Shown: in pieces, positions 1 through 6,124 of the stretch
How the letters are laid out: each line of letters begins with the position of its first letter
Numbering within the stretch: position 1 is the first letter of the stretch
Origin: Candidatus Solibacter sp.
GTDB lineage: Bacteria; Acidobacteriota; Terriglobia; Bryobacterales; Bryobacteraceae
Reading direction: 5' to 3'
Length of the DNA stretch: 8,179 nucleotides
Assembly (NCBI GenBank): GCA_017883345.1
Contig: JADGNT010000198.1
Span: 1-8,179, forward strand
The notes under the pieces: generated by a model
Told to the model about the DNA's origin: nothing
Seen by the model: the letters and a program-made list of their open reading frames with translations, nothing else
The model's database searches: none
Translations under genes and position numbers: made by a program

Positions 1-255
1 GCGGTAGAACGGCAGCGAGCGGCCGTCCGCCAGCGTCCCCACTTTATCGAGGCGCACCAACAACTGGCTCAGGCCTACGGCGCGTTAGGCCGGAAGCAGG
101 AAGCGGCGTCGGAACTGGCGCAGGTTCGGACCATACGGCAAGGCGCGCCGAATGCGAGTGGAGACGATGCCCCCCCTTATCTGAGCCGCCTTTTCCAGGG
201 CAGCCTGCTAAAAGAGACATCACCCCGCGAACCGGGGGGAATGGTCAGGGAATGA
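1..255 (+). CDS. TPR-repeat protein, C-terminal end (partial)
   Basis: Reading frame 1 is open from the window edge to a TGA at 253-255, giving 84 residues of a protein whose start lies outside. Residues about 7-45 have the pattern of a tetratricopeptide repeat: a helix with RPHFIEAHQQLAQAYGALG followed by RKQEAASELAQVRTIR. The last part contains PYLSRLFQGSLLKE, which resembles the C-terminal tails of long TPR proteins in acidobacterial genomes (from memory, not searched). TPR proteins are protein-protein interaction scaffolds, so no specific role can be given from this piece. The TGA sits inside a 12-bp palindrome at 252-263. It reads in the same direction as the restriction-modification genes, but 193 nt separate them, so it is probably a separate transcription unit. 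Confidence 0.8.
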   Translation, partial: AVERQRAAVRQRPHFIEAHQQLAQAYGALGRKQEAASELAQVRTIRQGAPNASGDDAPPYLSRLFQGSLLKETSPREPGGMVRE

Positions 256-263
256 CGCGTCAT
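252..263. repeat. 12-bp perfect palindrome over the TPR gene stop codon
   Basis: ATGACGCGTCAT is a perfect self-complementary dyad without a spacer and overlaps the TGA stop of the upstream gene. It lacks a loop and a T-run, so it is not a standard intrinsic terminator. It could be a protein-binding dyad or chance. Confidence 0.3.
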
Positions 264-368
264 CGCTCCGGAACCCTTCGGGCCTGCCGTCTTACGCGCG
301 TCCCGGGCGGTGGTTTGGGGTTCGGGGTCGTTGCGGATGCTGCACAAGGATACTTCGCCGTTTACCGA

Positions 369-374
369 TATGAT
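369..374 (+). promoter_or_regulatory. possible -10 element for the R-M operon
   Basis: TATGAT matches the sigma-70 -10 consensus at five of six bases and lies in a locally AT-rich stretch about 100 nt before the methyltransferase start. I see no convincing -35 hexamer 16-18 bp upstream, so this is a weak candidate. No control-protein (C-box) repeats are evident in the 256-448 gap. Confidence 0.22.
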
Positions 375-460
375 GTAATGTGGTGAAGATCTTCCAGTGG
401 TTTCCAGAGATGAAGGCGTGATGCGGCAGACCAACACATCACGGACAAGTGACCGCTCTT

Positions 461-467
461 GAGGAAG
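461..467 (+). promoter_or_regulatory. Shine-Dalgarno that places the methyltransferase start at ATG 476
   Basis: GAGGAAG lies 8 nt before ATG 476, a near-ideal spacing. The longer in-frame start, GTG 449, has no comparable purine-rich site upstream. The nine extra residues it would add are outside the conserved part of the family. Confidence 0.6.
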
Positions 468-475
468 ATAGGGTC

Positions 476-1963
476 ATGAGAGAGGCTGGGACGCCAGTTG
501 CGGAGCCGGGCGCACTCGATCGAGTGCGTCTGGAAGCAAACCGGCAACTGATTCCGGAACGTAAGGCAGAGCTTGGCCAATTCATGACGCCGGAGAGCGT
601 GGCGAAGTTCATGGCCGGGCTATTCTCTCAGCGAACGGGCGCTATCCGGCTGCTGGATGCGGGGGCCGGCGTCGGGTCGCTGACAGCAGCGTTTCTTGAT
701 CGGTGGGGTGCTGATGATGTCTGCGCTACGGTCTACGAAATTGATGGGAAGCTGGCATCCTACCTGCGCGAGACCCTGCGTGCCTATGGCAGCGAGACGT
801 TTGAAGCAACCGTCATTGACCGCGATTTCATTCAAGATGCGGTTTACAGGATCACGATGGGCAGGAAGGGAGCGGGTTTCACACACGCGATCCTGAATCC
901 ACCTTACAAGAAGATCAATAGCGGCTCACAGCACCGGGCTCTGCTCCGTGCGGTCAGGCTGGAAACCGTCAATCTCTACACGGCATTCGTGGGGCTCGCG
1001 ATTGAGCTGATGGCGCTAAGCGGCGAGATCGTCGCCATCATTCCCAGAAGCTTCTGCAACGGGCTTTACTACAAGCCCTTTCGGGAGTGGATGCTTGCCA
1101 AGGCTTCGGTCGAGCATATCCACCTATTTCACAGCCGCACGAGTGCGTTCAACGATGATGAGGTTCTGCAGGAGAACGTCATCATTAAGCTGGTGCGCGG
1201 AAAAGAACAAGGTAAGGTCACGATCACGACGGCTAGCAATATTGGCTTCTCCGATATGAAGGCGTACGATTACCCCTTCTCGGAAATTGTTCACGACGGG
1301 GACCAACAGAAGTTCATACATGTGCCGGTGGCGCCATCGCATAGCGATCTGGATGGAGTACCGCTGGCTGATCGGTCGCTTGAGGAGATCGGTCTTGAGG
1401 TTTCGACGGGGCCGGTCGTTGACTTCCGGCTGAAAGAATATCTCTGCGAGACCCCGGAGGAGGGCACCGCGCCGCTTCTCTATCCGACGCACTTCGTCGG
1501 CGGTAATTTGGAGTGGCCACGGCAATCGAAAAAACCGAATGCCATGATGGATAACCCGGAGACGCGGAAATGGCTTTACCCGATGGGCTTCTACACCGTT
1601 ACCCGCCGGTTCTCGTCGAAAGAGGAACGACGGCGTATCGTGGCGCATGTGGTCGATCCCGCGGCTTTCAAAGGTGACGCGATCGGATTTGAGAACCATC
1701 TCAACGTGTTTCACTCGGGCAAAAGAGGCATTGACGGCGATGTCGCCCACGGTTTGGCCGTGTTCCTCAACTCGACGGCGGTGGATGACTACTTCCGAAG
1801 GTTCAGCGGGCACACGCAGGTGAATGCGACGGATCTCCGTCTTCTCCGGTACCCTGGCCGTCGGGATCTGGAAGAACTTGGCCAGTGGGCGCAAGTGCAG
1901 GGAGATCTTACACAAGAACTGATCGATTATCGGTTAGCGGTGCTGCATGGCAGAGCGAAATAG
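476..1963 (+). CDS. Type II DNA adenine-N6 methyltransferase, PstI/BsuBI family
   Basis: Predicted to methylate adenine in the site also cut by the neighbouring endonuclease, protecting host DNA. In the 495-residue protein from ATG 476, motif X (GQFMTP) is at about 34-39, the S-adenosylmethionine-binding motif I (LLDAGAGVGSLTAAF) at about 59-73, and catalytic motif IV NPPY at 141-144. This order, X-I-IV followed by a C-terminal target-recognition region, is the gamma class of amino-methyltransferases. A QENVIIKL segment at about 232-239 is also typical. The opening RLEANRQLIPERKAELGQF strongly resembles M.PstI and M.BsuBI, whose length is near 500 residues, so the protein looks complete. GTG 449 is an alternative start (504 residues), but ATG 476 has the better ribosome-binding site. 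The 3' end overlaps the endonuclease gene by 17 nt, consistent with coupled translation. The recognition sequence CTGCAG is inferred from the family; relatives with another specificity are possible. Confidence 0.93.
   Translation: MREAGTPVAEPGALDRVRLEANRQLIPERKAELGQFMTPESVAKFMAGLFSQRTGAIRLLDAGAGVGSLTAAFLDRWGADDVCATVYEIDGKLASYLRETLRAYGSETFEATVIDRDFIQDAVYRITMGRKGAGFTHAILNPPYKKINSGSQHRALLRAVRLETVNLYTAFVGLAIELMALSGEIVAIIPRSFCNGLYYKPFREWMLAKASVEHIHLFHSRTSAFNDDEVLQENVIIKLVRGKEQGKVTITTASNIGFSDMKAYDYPFSEIVHDGDQQKFIHVPVAPSHSDLDGVPLADRSLEEIGLEVSTGPVVDFRLKEYLCETPEEGTAPLLYPTHFVGGNLEWPRQSKKPNAMMDNPETRKWLYPMGFYTVTRRFSSKEERRRIVAHVVDPAAFKGDAIGFENHLNVFHSGKRGIDGDVAHGLAVFLNSTAVDDYFRRFSGHTQVNATDLRLLRYPGRRDLEELGQWAQVQGDLTQELIDYRLAVLHGRAK
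1166..1171. other. CTGCAG, the predicted recognition site of the R-M system
   Basis: This is the only CTGCAG I found in the window, and it lies inside the methyltransferase gene itself. One site in 8.2 kb is not clear avoidance, since only about two or three would be expected at this base composition. Confidence 0.5.
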
Positions 1964-2891
1964 GATCGCTGATGCCCTCCAGGTGCTGGGCGAGTTGGGG
2001 ATGCCGCGTGCCCAGCAAAATGACCGTTCGGCGTTGTGCTTGCTAGCGCTGCTCAATCTGACGCCAGAGAAGTCATGGACTGCGGCAAAGAACCCGCTCG
2101 TGGGAATCACGCCCATGATGCAGTTTGCGCGGGATCATTACGGCAAGCAGTACGCCCCCAACACCCGAGAGACGTTTCGCCGTCAGACCATGCATCAACT
2201 GGTGGCTGCCGGGGTCGCTCTGTATAACCCGGACAACCCCACGCGACCGGTTAACAGCCCGAAGGCGGTGTACCAGATCGAACCGGAGACGCTGAAATTG
2301 CTACGCACGTTCGGCACGTCCGCGTGGATCAAGAACCTTACCGCCTACCTAAAGAAGAGGAAGACCCTAACAGCGCGATACGCGAGAGCGCGAGAGATGC
2401 GGAAACTGCCAGTCAAGCTGGCGACCGGCGAGACGATGCGCCTCAGCCCCGGCGATCACAGCGAACTCATCAAGGCGATCATCGAGGAATTCGCACCGCG
2501 CTTTGTACCAGGAGGCGTTCTCATTTATGCCGGAGACACGGGCGAGAAGTGGGGGTACTTCGACAAGGAACTGCTGTCGAAGCTGGACGTGCAGGTCGAT
2601 GGTCACGGCAAGATGCCGGACCTCGTGTTGTATTACCCGGAACGGGAATGGTTGTTGCTGGTTGAATCCGTGACGAGTCACGGCCCAGTGGACGGGAAGC
2701 GGCATGATGAGCTGGCGCGGCTGTTTGCGGGCTCGAAGGCCGGCCTTGTCTACGTGACGGCGTTTCCATCGCGGGCGGTCATGACGCGTTATCTGGGCAA
2801 GATCGCCTGGGAGACGGAGGTCTGGGTCGCCGATGCGCCGTCGCACCTCATCCATTTCAACGGGGCTCGGTTCCTCGGTCCTTATGTGTGA
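1947..2891 (+). CDS. Type II restriction endonuclease, BsuBI/PstI family
   Basis: Predicted to cut unmethylated CTGCAG, the family specificity of BsuBI and PstI. The 314-residue length fits these enzymes (about 316-326). The N-terminal helix-turn-helix-like domain shows LGELGMPRAQQNDRSAL at about 15-30, then YAPNTRETFRRQTMHQL at 69-85 and NPDNPTRPVNSPKAVYQI at 94-111, a signature stretch of the family. The C-terminal nuclease domain has GKMPDLVLYY at 221-230 and LLLVESVTSHGP at 236-247, supplying PD (224-225) and E240 of a PD-(D/E)XK-type active site. It then reaches HFNGARFLGPY near the end, so both domains look intact. ATG 1947 overlaps the methyltransferase 3' end by 17 nt; the next in-frame ATG (2001) would remove conserved N-terminal residues. 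Same-strand order with the methyltransferase first would help modification precede restriction. The catalytic assignment is from motif comparison only. Confidence 0.93.
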   Translation: MAERNRIADALQVLGELGMPRAQQNDRSALCLLALLNLTPEKSWTAAKNPLVGITPMMQFARDHYGKQYAPNTRETFRRQTMHQLVAAGVALYNPDNPTRPVNSPKAVYQIEPETLKLLRTFGTSAWIKNLTAYLKKRKTLTARYARAREMRKLPVKLATGETMRLSPGDHSELIKAIIEEFAPRFVPGGVLIYAGDTGEKWGYFDKELLSKLDVQVDGHGKMPDLVLYYPEREWLLLVESVTSHGPVDGKRHDELARLFAGSKAGLVYVTAFPSRAVMTRYLGKIAWETEVWVADAPSHLIHFNGARFLGPYV

Positions 2892-2948
2892 ACATGCGGG
2901 TCGGCCGGCTAACCCTTCAAATTCCACCCAACGGGCTTTAATACGAGC

Positions 2949-3137
2949 GTGAAGAAAACGGCAAGGGTATTTGCCAACTTCGAGGACGCCGATGAAGCCG
3001 ACTCGCGCTACGACGCGGCGATGACTTCCGAGGAGCGCCTGAGTATCCTTATCGAACTCCGCGACCGCCGTCACCCCGATGCCGCTGAACAAAGACTGGC
3101 GCGAGTTTCTCGAGTTGTTGAAATCGAACGGAGTTGA
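2949..3137 (+). CDS. Small conserved protein (62 aa), possible antitoxin-like partner of a nucleotidyltransferase
   Basis: GTG start, 62 residues, charged and predicted soluble, with no membrane segment. The pattern KKTARVFANFEDADEADSRY, then MTSEERLSILIELRDRRHPD, then EQRLARVSRVVEIER resembles a widespread family of short proteins of unknown function. These usually sit directly before a gene for a DUF6036/AbiEii-like nucleotidyltransferase. That recollection is not checked by a search, and an antitoxin role is only inferred from such pairing. Start of the expected partner is present at 3079, overlapping this gene by 59 nt in a different frame, but the partner is broken off. The gap to the endonuclease stop is 57 nt, and no strong Shine-Dalgarno precedes the GTG. 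It is probably part of the same acquired segment as the R-M genes. Confidence 0.68.
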   Translation: MKKTARVFANFEDADEADSRYDAAMTSEERLSILIELRDRRHPDAAEQRLARVSRVVEIERS

Positions 3138-3213
3138 ATACCGCTATTCGGAGATCTTCACGGATGCCGAAAGCGGTAGATTCCGGGAGGATCCGCCCAC
3201 CCAGAACTTGTAG
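3079..3213 (+). pseudogene. Truncated nucleotidyltransferase (DUF6036/AbiEii-like), N-terminal remnant
   Basis: A 44-codon frame starts at ATG 3079. Its first 21 residues (MPLNKDWREFLELLKSNG, then VEY) look like the conserved beginning of small DUF6036/AbiEii-type nucleotidyltransferases, where the next residues would normally form a hydrophobic strand leading to the GG(Y)A and DID metal-binding motifs. Here the frame instead runs from about 3142 into the antisense of the convergent glycosidase gene, adding 23 unrelated residues up to TAG 3211-3213. No catalytic motif remains, so the product should be inactive. The natural break falls at 3141/3142, immediately before the complement of the glycosidase stop codon (3144-3146). 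This suggests a deletion or recombination joint. The family assignment rests on a short stretch and is from memory. Confidence 0.6.
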
Positions 3214-5513
3214 TCGCCCGGCGCTACCTGCCAGCCGTCCCGGCTCTCGTTGAAGATCGAGATGTGAAGGGCGGGGACGGTCAAGGTCACGGTCTTCGAT
3301 TCTCCGGCCTTGAGTTCGACCGGTTCGAAGGCCACCAGCCGCTTGGGCGGTTCGTTGGTGGAGGCCGGCAAGGTCGCGTAAACCTGGGCGATCTCGATGC
3401 CGGCGCGCGCTCCGGTGTTCCTTACGGTGAAGGTCACTGTGGTTTCCTTGCCGGGCGCCGTCTTCAGCGCGGAGTAAGCGAACGTGGTGTAGGAGAGGCC
3501 GTGGCCGAACGCGAACAGCGGCGTCTTGTTCTCCGCATCGAACCACTTGTAGCCCACCTTGAGCCCTTCCTTGTACGGCATGTCGAAGGGAGCCATGCCG
3601 CCGCGCCCGCCGCCGAACCCGCCAGGACCGCCGGTGGCCTGAGCACCTGCCGCCGGAGCGCCGGCAGCCGGCGCCGGTGGCGGTGCGAACACCTTGTCGG
3701 ACACCCAGTCGGACTCGCTCCTGGCGAACGTCAGGACCGTCTTGCCGGACGGGTTGACATCGCCGAACAGGATACTGGCGATGGCTTCACCGCCGCGGAG
3801 GCCAGGGAACCAGGCTTCCAGGATCGCGGGCACCTTGTCTGCCCACGGCATGTTCACCGGGCCGCCGGTTTCCAGAACCACGATGGTGTGCGGGTTCGCC
3901 GCCACCACCGCATCCACCAGCTTGTCCTGCTCGCCGGGCAGCGTGAGGTTGAGGTCACGGCCTTCGGACGCAGGCTGGTTCACGAAAACGATGGCCACTT
4001 CCGAAGCCTTGGCGAGAGAGGCCGCCTTGGCGGGGTCCGTTCCGCTATCGAACTGGACTTTGGCTCCGGGGATCTTGGCCTGGATGGCCTTCAGCGGCGA
4101 GGAGGGGTACCAGACGGACGCGCCGCCGAACATCCCGCCACCCTGCTGGCCGGCGGGAGCGGGAGCCGGAGGAACCGCGTTGCCCCCCGGCGGATCGACT
4201 TGCGCGGAGCCGCCGCCCGAAAGGACGCCCACGTCGGCATGCGAACCAATTACCGTCACGGACTTCACCACCGTCTTGCGCAGCGGCAACTGGGCGTTGC
4301 CGTTCTTGAGAAGCACTGTGCCCCGCTCCGCCACGCGCTGCGCCACCTCCAGCCCGCCGAACACGTCCACCACCTTGCGCTGCGTCCGCAAGTCGAACTG
4401 GCCGGTGGCGAACTGGGCGCGGAGAATGCGCTTCACCATATCGTCGAGCCGGGCCATCGGGACTTCGCCCTTCTCCACGGCTTGCTTCAGCGCATCGCCG
4501 AAGTAACCGCTGCCGGGTTGCTCCATATCGAGCCCCGCCAGAGCCGCCTTGGCGGTGCTATGGGTTCCGCCCCAATCGGAAAGAACAAACCCTTTGAAGC
4601 CGACCGCCTTCTTCAGGAAGTCATTCAGCAAGTAGTTGTTCTCGCACGCCCAGTCGCCGTTGACTTTGTTGTAAGAGCACATGACGGCCTGGATGTCGCC
4701 ATCCTTGATACCGATCTCGAAGGGTAGGAGGTCGGTTTCGCGCAGCGTGCGCTTGTCCAGAATGACGTTGCCGATATTGCGCCCGGTCTCCTGGTCGTTG
4801 ACCGCGAAGTGTTTGATGTCGCCGATGATCCCCTTGGCCTGAAGGCACTTCATTTCCTGGCCCACCAGTTTCCCGGCCAGAATCGGATCTTCGCCTTTAT
4901 ACTCAAAGTTGCGGCCGTTGCGCGGCTCGCGGGTGATGTTCACGCCGCCGCCCAGAGACATGGTATAGCCCTGGTCCCGAAGTTCCTGGCCGATCAGCGC
5001 GCCGTATTCGCAGGCCATCTTGACGTCCCAGGTGGAAGCCGCGGAAACGGCGTTGGGAAGCGGCGTGGAATAGCGGCTATTGGACGCGCCGCGGGTGACG
5101 CCCACGGCTGCGTCGGCCATCTGGATGGCGGGAATGCCGAGCCGGGGAACCGCACTGGCGAATCCAGCGCCGCCATTAGAGACCGTGGCGCCCGGCGCGG
5201 CCGGAGTGGCCGGTCCGAATCCAAAACCTCCGCCGTGCAGAATGCCGATCTTCTCGTCGATGGTCATCTGCCCGGCCAGCAGTTCTGCGCGCCTGTCGGG
5301 CGACAGCGTCGCATCCGACCAAGGACCTGTCACGGCCGGCGTTGCGCCGCGACCGCCGCGTCCGCCGCGTCCGCCTTGCCCCGGGGCTCCGGGCGTTCCG
5401 CCAGGCCCCTGCGCGGGAGGGGTCTGGCCGCCGGGCGCTTGCGCCGAGACCGGCAGGGCAGCAAAGATGAAGCCAATCGCAACCGCAAGAGATGATGGCC
5501 ACCGATAGTTCAT
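3144..5513 (-). CDS. Secreted glycoside hydrolase family 3 beta-glycosidase
   Basis: This 789-residue enzyme should hydrolyse terminal beta-linked sugars (beta-glucosidase or xylosidase type; the substrate cannot be fixed from sequence) outside the cytoplasm. Residues 1-25 form a signal peptide ending in PVSAQA. A Pro/Gly-rich linker with RGG repeats follows (about 26-58), then the GH3 N-terminal barrel (about 65-375) with GDIKHFAVND (231-240) and the nucleophile motif VLSDWGG, making D313 the likely nucleophile. The C-terminal sandwich domain (about 395-600) carries ASEGRDLNLTLPGEQ, with E517 a candidate acid/base. The fibronectin-III-like domain reaches the end (GDYKFWVGGSSR at 766-777). 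Two low-complexity Pro/Ala/Gly inserts lie at about 440-465 and 608-641. The start is supported by AAGGAG 7 nt upstream (complement of 5521-5526). The protein is full length even though its 3' end abuts a truncated convergent gene. Confidence 0.93.
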   Translation of the reverse strand: MNYRWPSSLAVAIGFIFAALPVSAQAPGGQTPPAQGPGGTPGAPGQGGRGGRGGRGATPAVTGPWSDATLSPDRRAELLAGQMTIDEKIGILHGGGFGFGPATPAAPGATVSNGGAGFASAVPRLGIPAIQMADAAVGVTRGASNSRYSTPLPNAVSAASTWDVKMACEYGALIGQELRDQGYTMSLGGGVNITREPRNGRNFEYKGEDPILAGKLVGQEMKCLQAKGIIGDIKHFAVNDQETGRNIGNVILDKRTLRETDLLPFEIGIKDGDIQAVMCSYNKVNGDWACENNYLLNDFLKKAVGFKGFVLSDWGGTHSTAKAALAGLDMEQPGSGYFGDALKQAVEKGEVPMARLDDMVKRILRAQFATGQFDLRTQRKVVDVFGGLEVAQRVAERGTVLLKNGNAQLPLRKTVVKSVTVIGSHADVGVLSGGGSAQVDPPGGNAVPPAPAPAGQQGGGMFGGASVWYPSSPLKAIQAKIPGAKVQFDSGTDPAKAASLAKASEVAIVFVNQPASEGRDLNLTLPGEQDKLVDAVVAANPHTIVVLETGGPVNMPWADKVPAILEAWFPGLRGGEAIASILFGDVNPSGKTVLTFARSESDWVSDKVFAPPPAPAAGAPAAGAQATGGPGGFGGGRGGMAPFDMPYKEGLKVGYKWFDAENKTPLFAFGHGLSYTTFAYSALKTAPGKETTVTFTVRNTGARAGIEIAQVYATLPASTNEPPKRLVAFEPVELKAGESKTVTLTVPALHISIFNESRDGWQVAPGDYKFWVGGSSRNLPLSASVKISE
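5346..5376. repeat. 9-bp tandem repeat encoding the RGG linker of the glycosidase
   Basis: About three imperfect copies of a 9-bp unit (accgccgcg/tccgccgcg on the + strand) encode GGRGGRGGR in the linker behind the signal peptide. Such in-frame repeats can change copy number without a frameshift. Confidence 0.5.
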
Positions 5514-5520
5514 ACGGCTA

Positions 5521-5526
5521 CTCCTT
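5521..5526 (-). promoter_or_regulatory. Ribosome binding site of the GH3 gene
   Basis: The complement reads AAGGAG, 7 nt before the ATG (5511-5513). This supports that start and the signal peptide that follows it. Confidence 0.7.
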
Positions 5527-5641
5527 GGAGAGAATAAGACCTGATAAGAAGATTTGACGACCAGGCGGGTGCGGATGTTACGTGTCTGTGGTCAGAGGTC
5601 CTGTCCCTGCCGCGATCACTACCTGTAACGGGTTGAAAAGA

Positions 5642-5716
5642 TGGAGCGGGAGACCGGGATCGAACCGGCGACCAACAGCTTGGAAGGCTGAGACTCTACC
5701 ACTGAGTTACTCCCGC
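5642..5716 (-). tRNA. tRNA-Gly (anticodon UCC), CCA encoded
   Basis: The minus strand folds into a full cloverleaf. The acceptor stem GCGGGAG/CTCCCGC is perfect. The D arm is ACTC-AGTGGTA-GAGT, the anticodon arm TCAGC-CTTCCAA-GCTGT, the five-base variable loop TGGTC, and the T arm GCCGG-TTCGATC-CCGGT. The discriminator is T, followed by an encoded CCA at 5642-5644. The anticodon TCC is the complement of 5682-5684 and reads GGA/GGG glycine codons. Length is 75 nt including CCA. One oddity is a T-T mismatch at the first pair of the anticodon stem (27-43). It lies upstream of, and on the same strand as, the GH3 gene. Confidence 0.95.
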
Positions 5717-5728
5717 TTGGTCTTCCCC

Positions 5729-5759
5729 ATTCTACCAAGGCTTGCCGCCGCGCGCGCAA
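5729..5759 (-). promoter_or_regulatory. Probable promoter of the tRNA-Gly gene
   Basis: On the minus strand, TAGAAT (complement of 5729-5734) matches the -10 consensus at five of six bases and ends 12 nt before the tRNA 5' end, which would give a short leader. TTGCGC (complement of 5754-5759) is a candidate -35, with a long 19-bp spacer. Confidence 0.4.
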
Positions 5760-5762
5760 TCC

Positions 5763-5775
5763 CCTTACAGTAAGG
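5763..5775. promoter_or_regulatory. Inverted repeat abutting the hypA start (possible operator)
   Basis: CCTTAC-A-GTAAGG is a perfect 6-bp dyad around a single central base and ends one base before the TTG start of hypA. The one-base centre rules out a normal RNA hairpin, so a protein-binding dyad is more likely if it is functional. It also contains the only Shine-Dalgarno-like AAGG near hypA, and it lies between the divergent hypA and tRNA units. Confidence 0.35.
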
Positions 5776-5776
5776 T

Positions 5777-6124
5777 TTGCACGAAATGAGCATCGCCGCG
5801 AGCGTTCTGGACGCCGTGCGCGCGGAATCCGCGTTGCACGGCGGGGCACGCGTGACGCGCGCCGGGTTGCGCATCGGCGAACTGTCCGGCGTCGCAGTGG
5901 AGAGCCTGCGCTTCTGCCTGGAAGTGCTGGTGGCCGATACCGATCTGGCCGCGCTCGGCTTCGAAATCGAATTGGCCCCGTGGACTCGCCGGTGCCGCGC
6001 GTGCGCCACGGTATTCCACGTGACGGACGCCCGGCCCGAGTGCACCGCCTGCGGATCTGGCGACACCGAGGCCGCGGGAGGTGATCAAATGGAGTTGTCC
6101 TTCCTGGAATTGGAGGAGCCCTAG
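5777..6124 (+). CDS. hypA: Hydrogenase/urease nickel incorporation protein HypA
   Basis: HypA is a nickel metallochaperone that works with HypB to insert nickel into [NiFe]-hydrogenase (and, in some bacteria, urease). The 115-residue length and order are typical. MHEMSI at the N terminus carries His2, the nickel ligand, and the zinc site is formed by C73-x-x-C76 and C89-x-x-C92 (CRAC and CTAC). RIGELSGVAVESLRFCLEVL at about 32-51 is also characteristic. The start must be TTG 5777 to keep His2 in the invariant MHE motif; the in-frame ATG at 5786 would begin MSIA and lose it. A Shine-Dalgarno at normal spacing for TTG is lacking: AAGG at 5772-5775 is only one base away from TTG and 10 from the ATG. 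The stop overlaps the hypB start by one base (TAGTG). Confidence 0.95.
   Translation: MHEMSIAASVLDAVRAESALHGGARVTRAGLRIGELSGVAVESLRFCLEVLVADTDLAALGFEIELAPWTRRCRACATVFHVTDARPECTACGSGDTEAAGGDQMELSFLELEEP
6112..6118 (+). promoter_or_regulatory. Shine-Dalgarno for hypB inside the end of hypA
   Basis: GGAGGAG lies 5 nt before GTG 6124. It supports that start over the in-frame GTG at 6130 and fits translational coupling to hypA. Confidence 0.65.

Noticed and set aside
1124..1915. 263-codon open frame on the - strand inside the methyltransferase
   Set aside because: Antisense shadow of a gene with complete methyltransferase motifs. No recognisable domain or ribosome-binding site.
2367..3092. 241-codon - strand frame across the endonuclease gene
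   Set aside because: Shadow of the BsuBI/PstI-type gene; no coherent features of its own.
3264..4727. 487-codon open frame on the + strand opposite the GH3 gene
   Set aside because: It is antisense to a full-length GH3 with clear catalytic motifs. Its translation is Arg/His/Gly-rich without family features, as expected from high-GC third positions.
5280..5305. CTGTCG-GG-CGACAG inverted repeat inside the GH3 gene
   Set aside because: It lies within conserved coding sequence (SPDRRAELLAG region) and is explained by codon content. It does not share the flanks or loop of the intergenic repeat.
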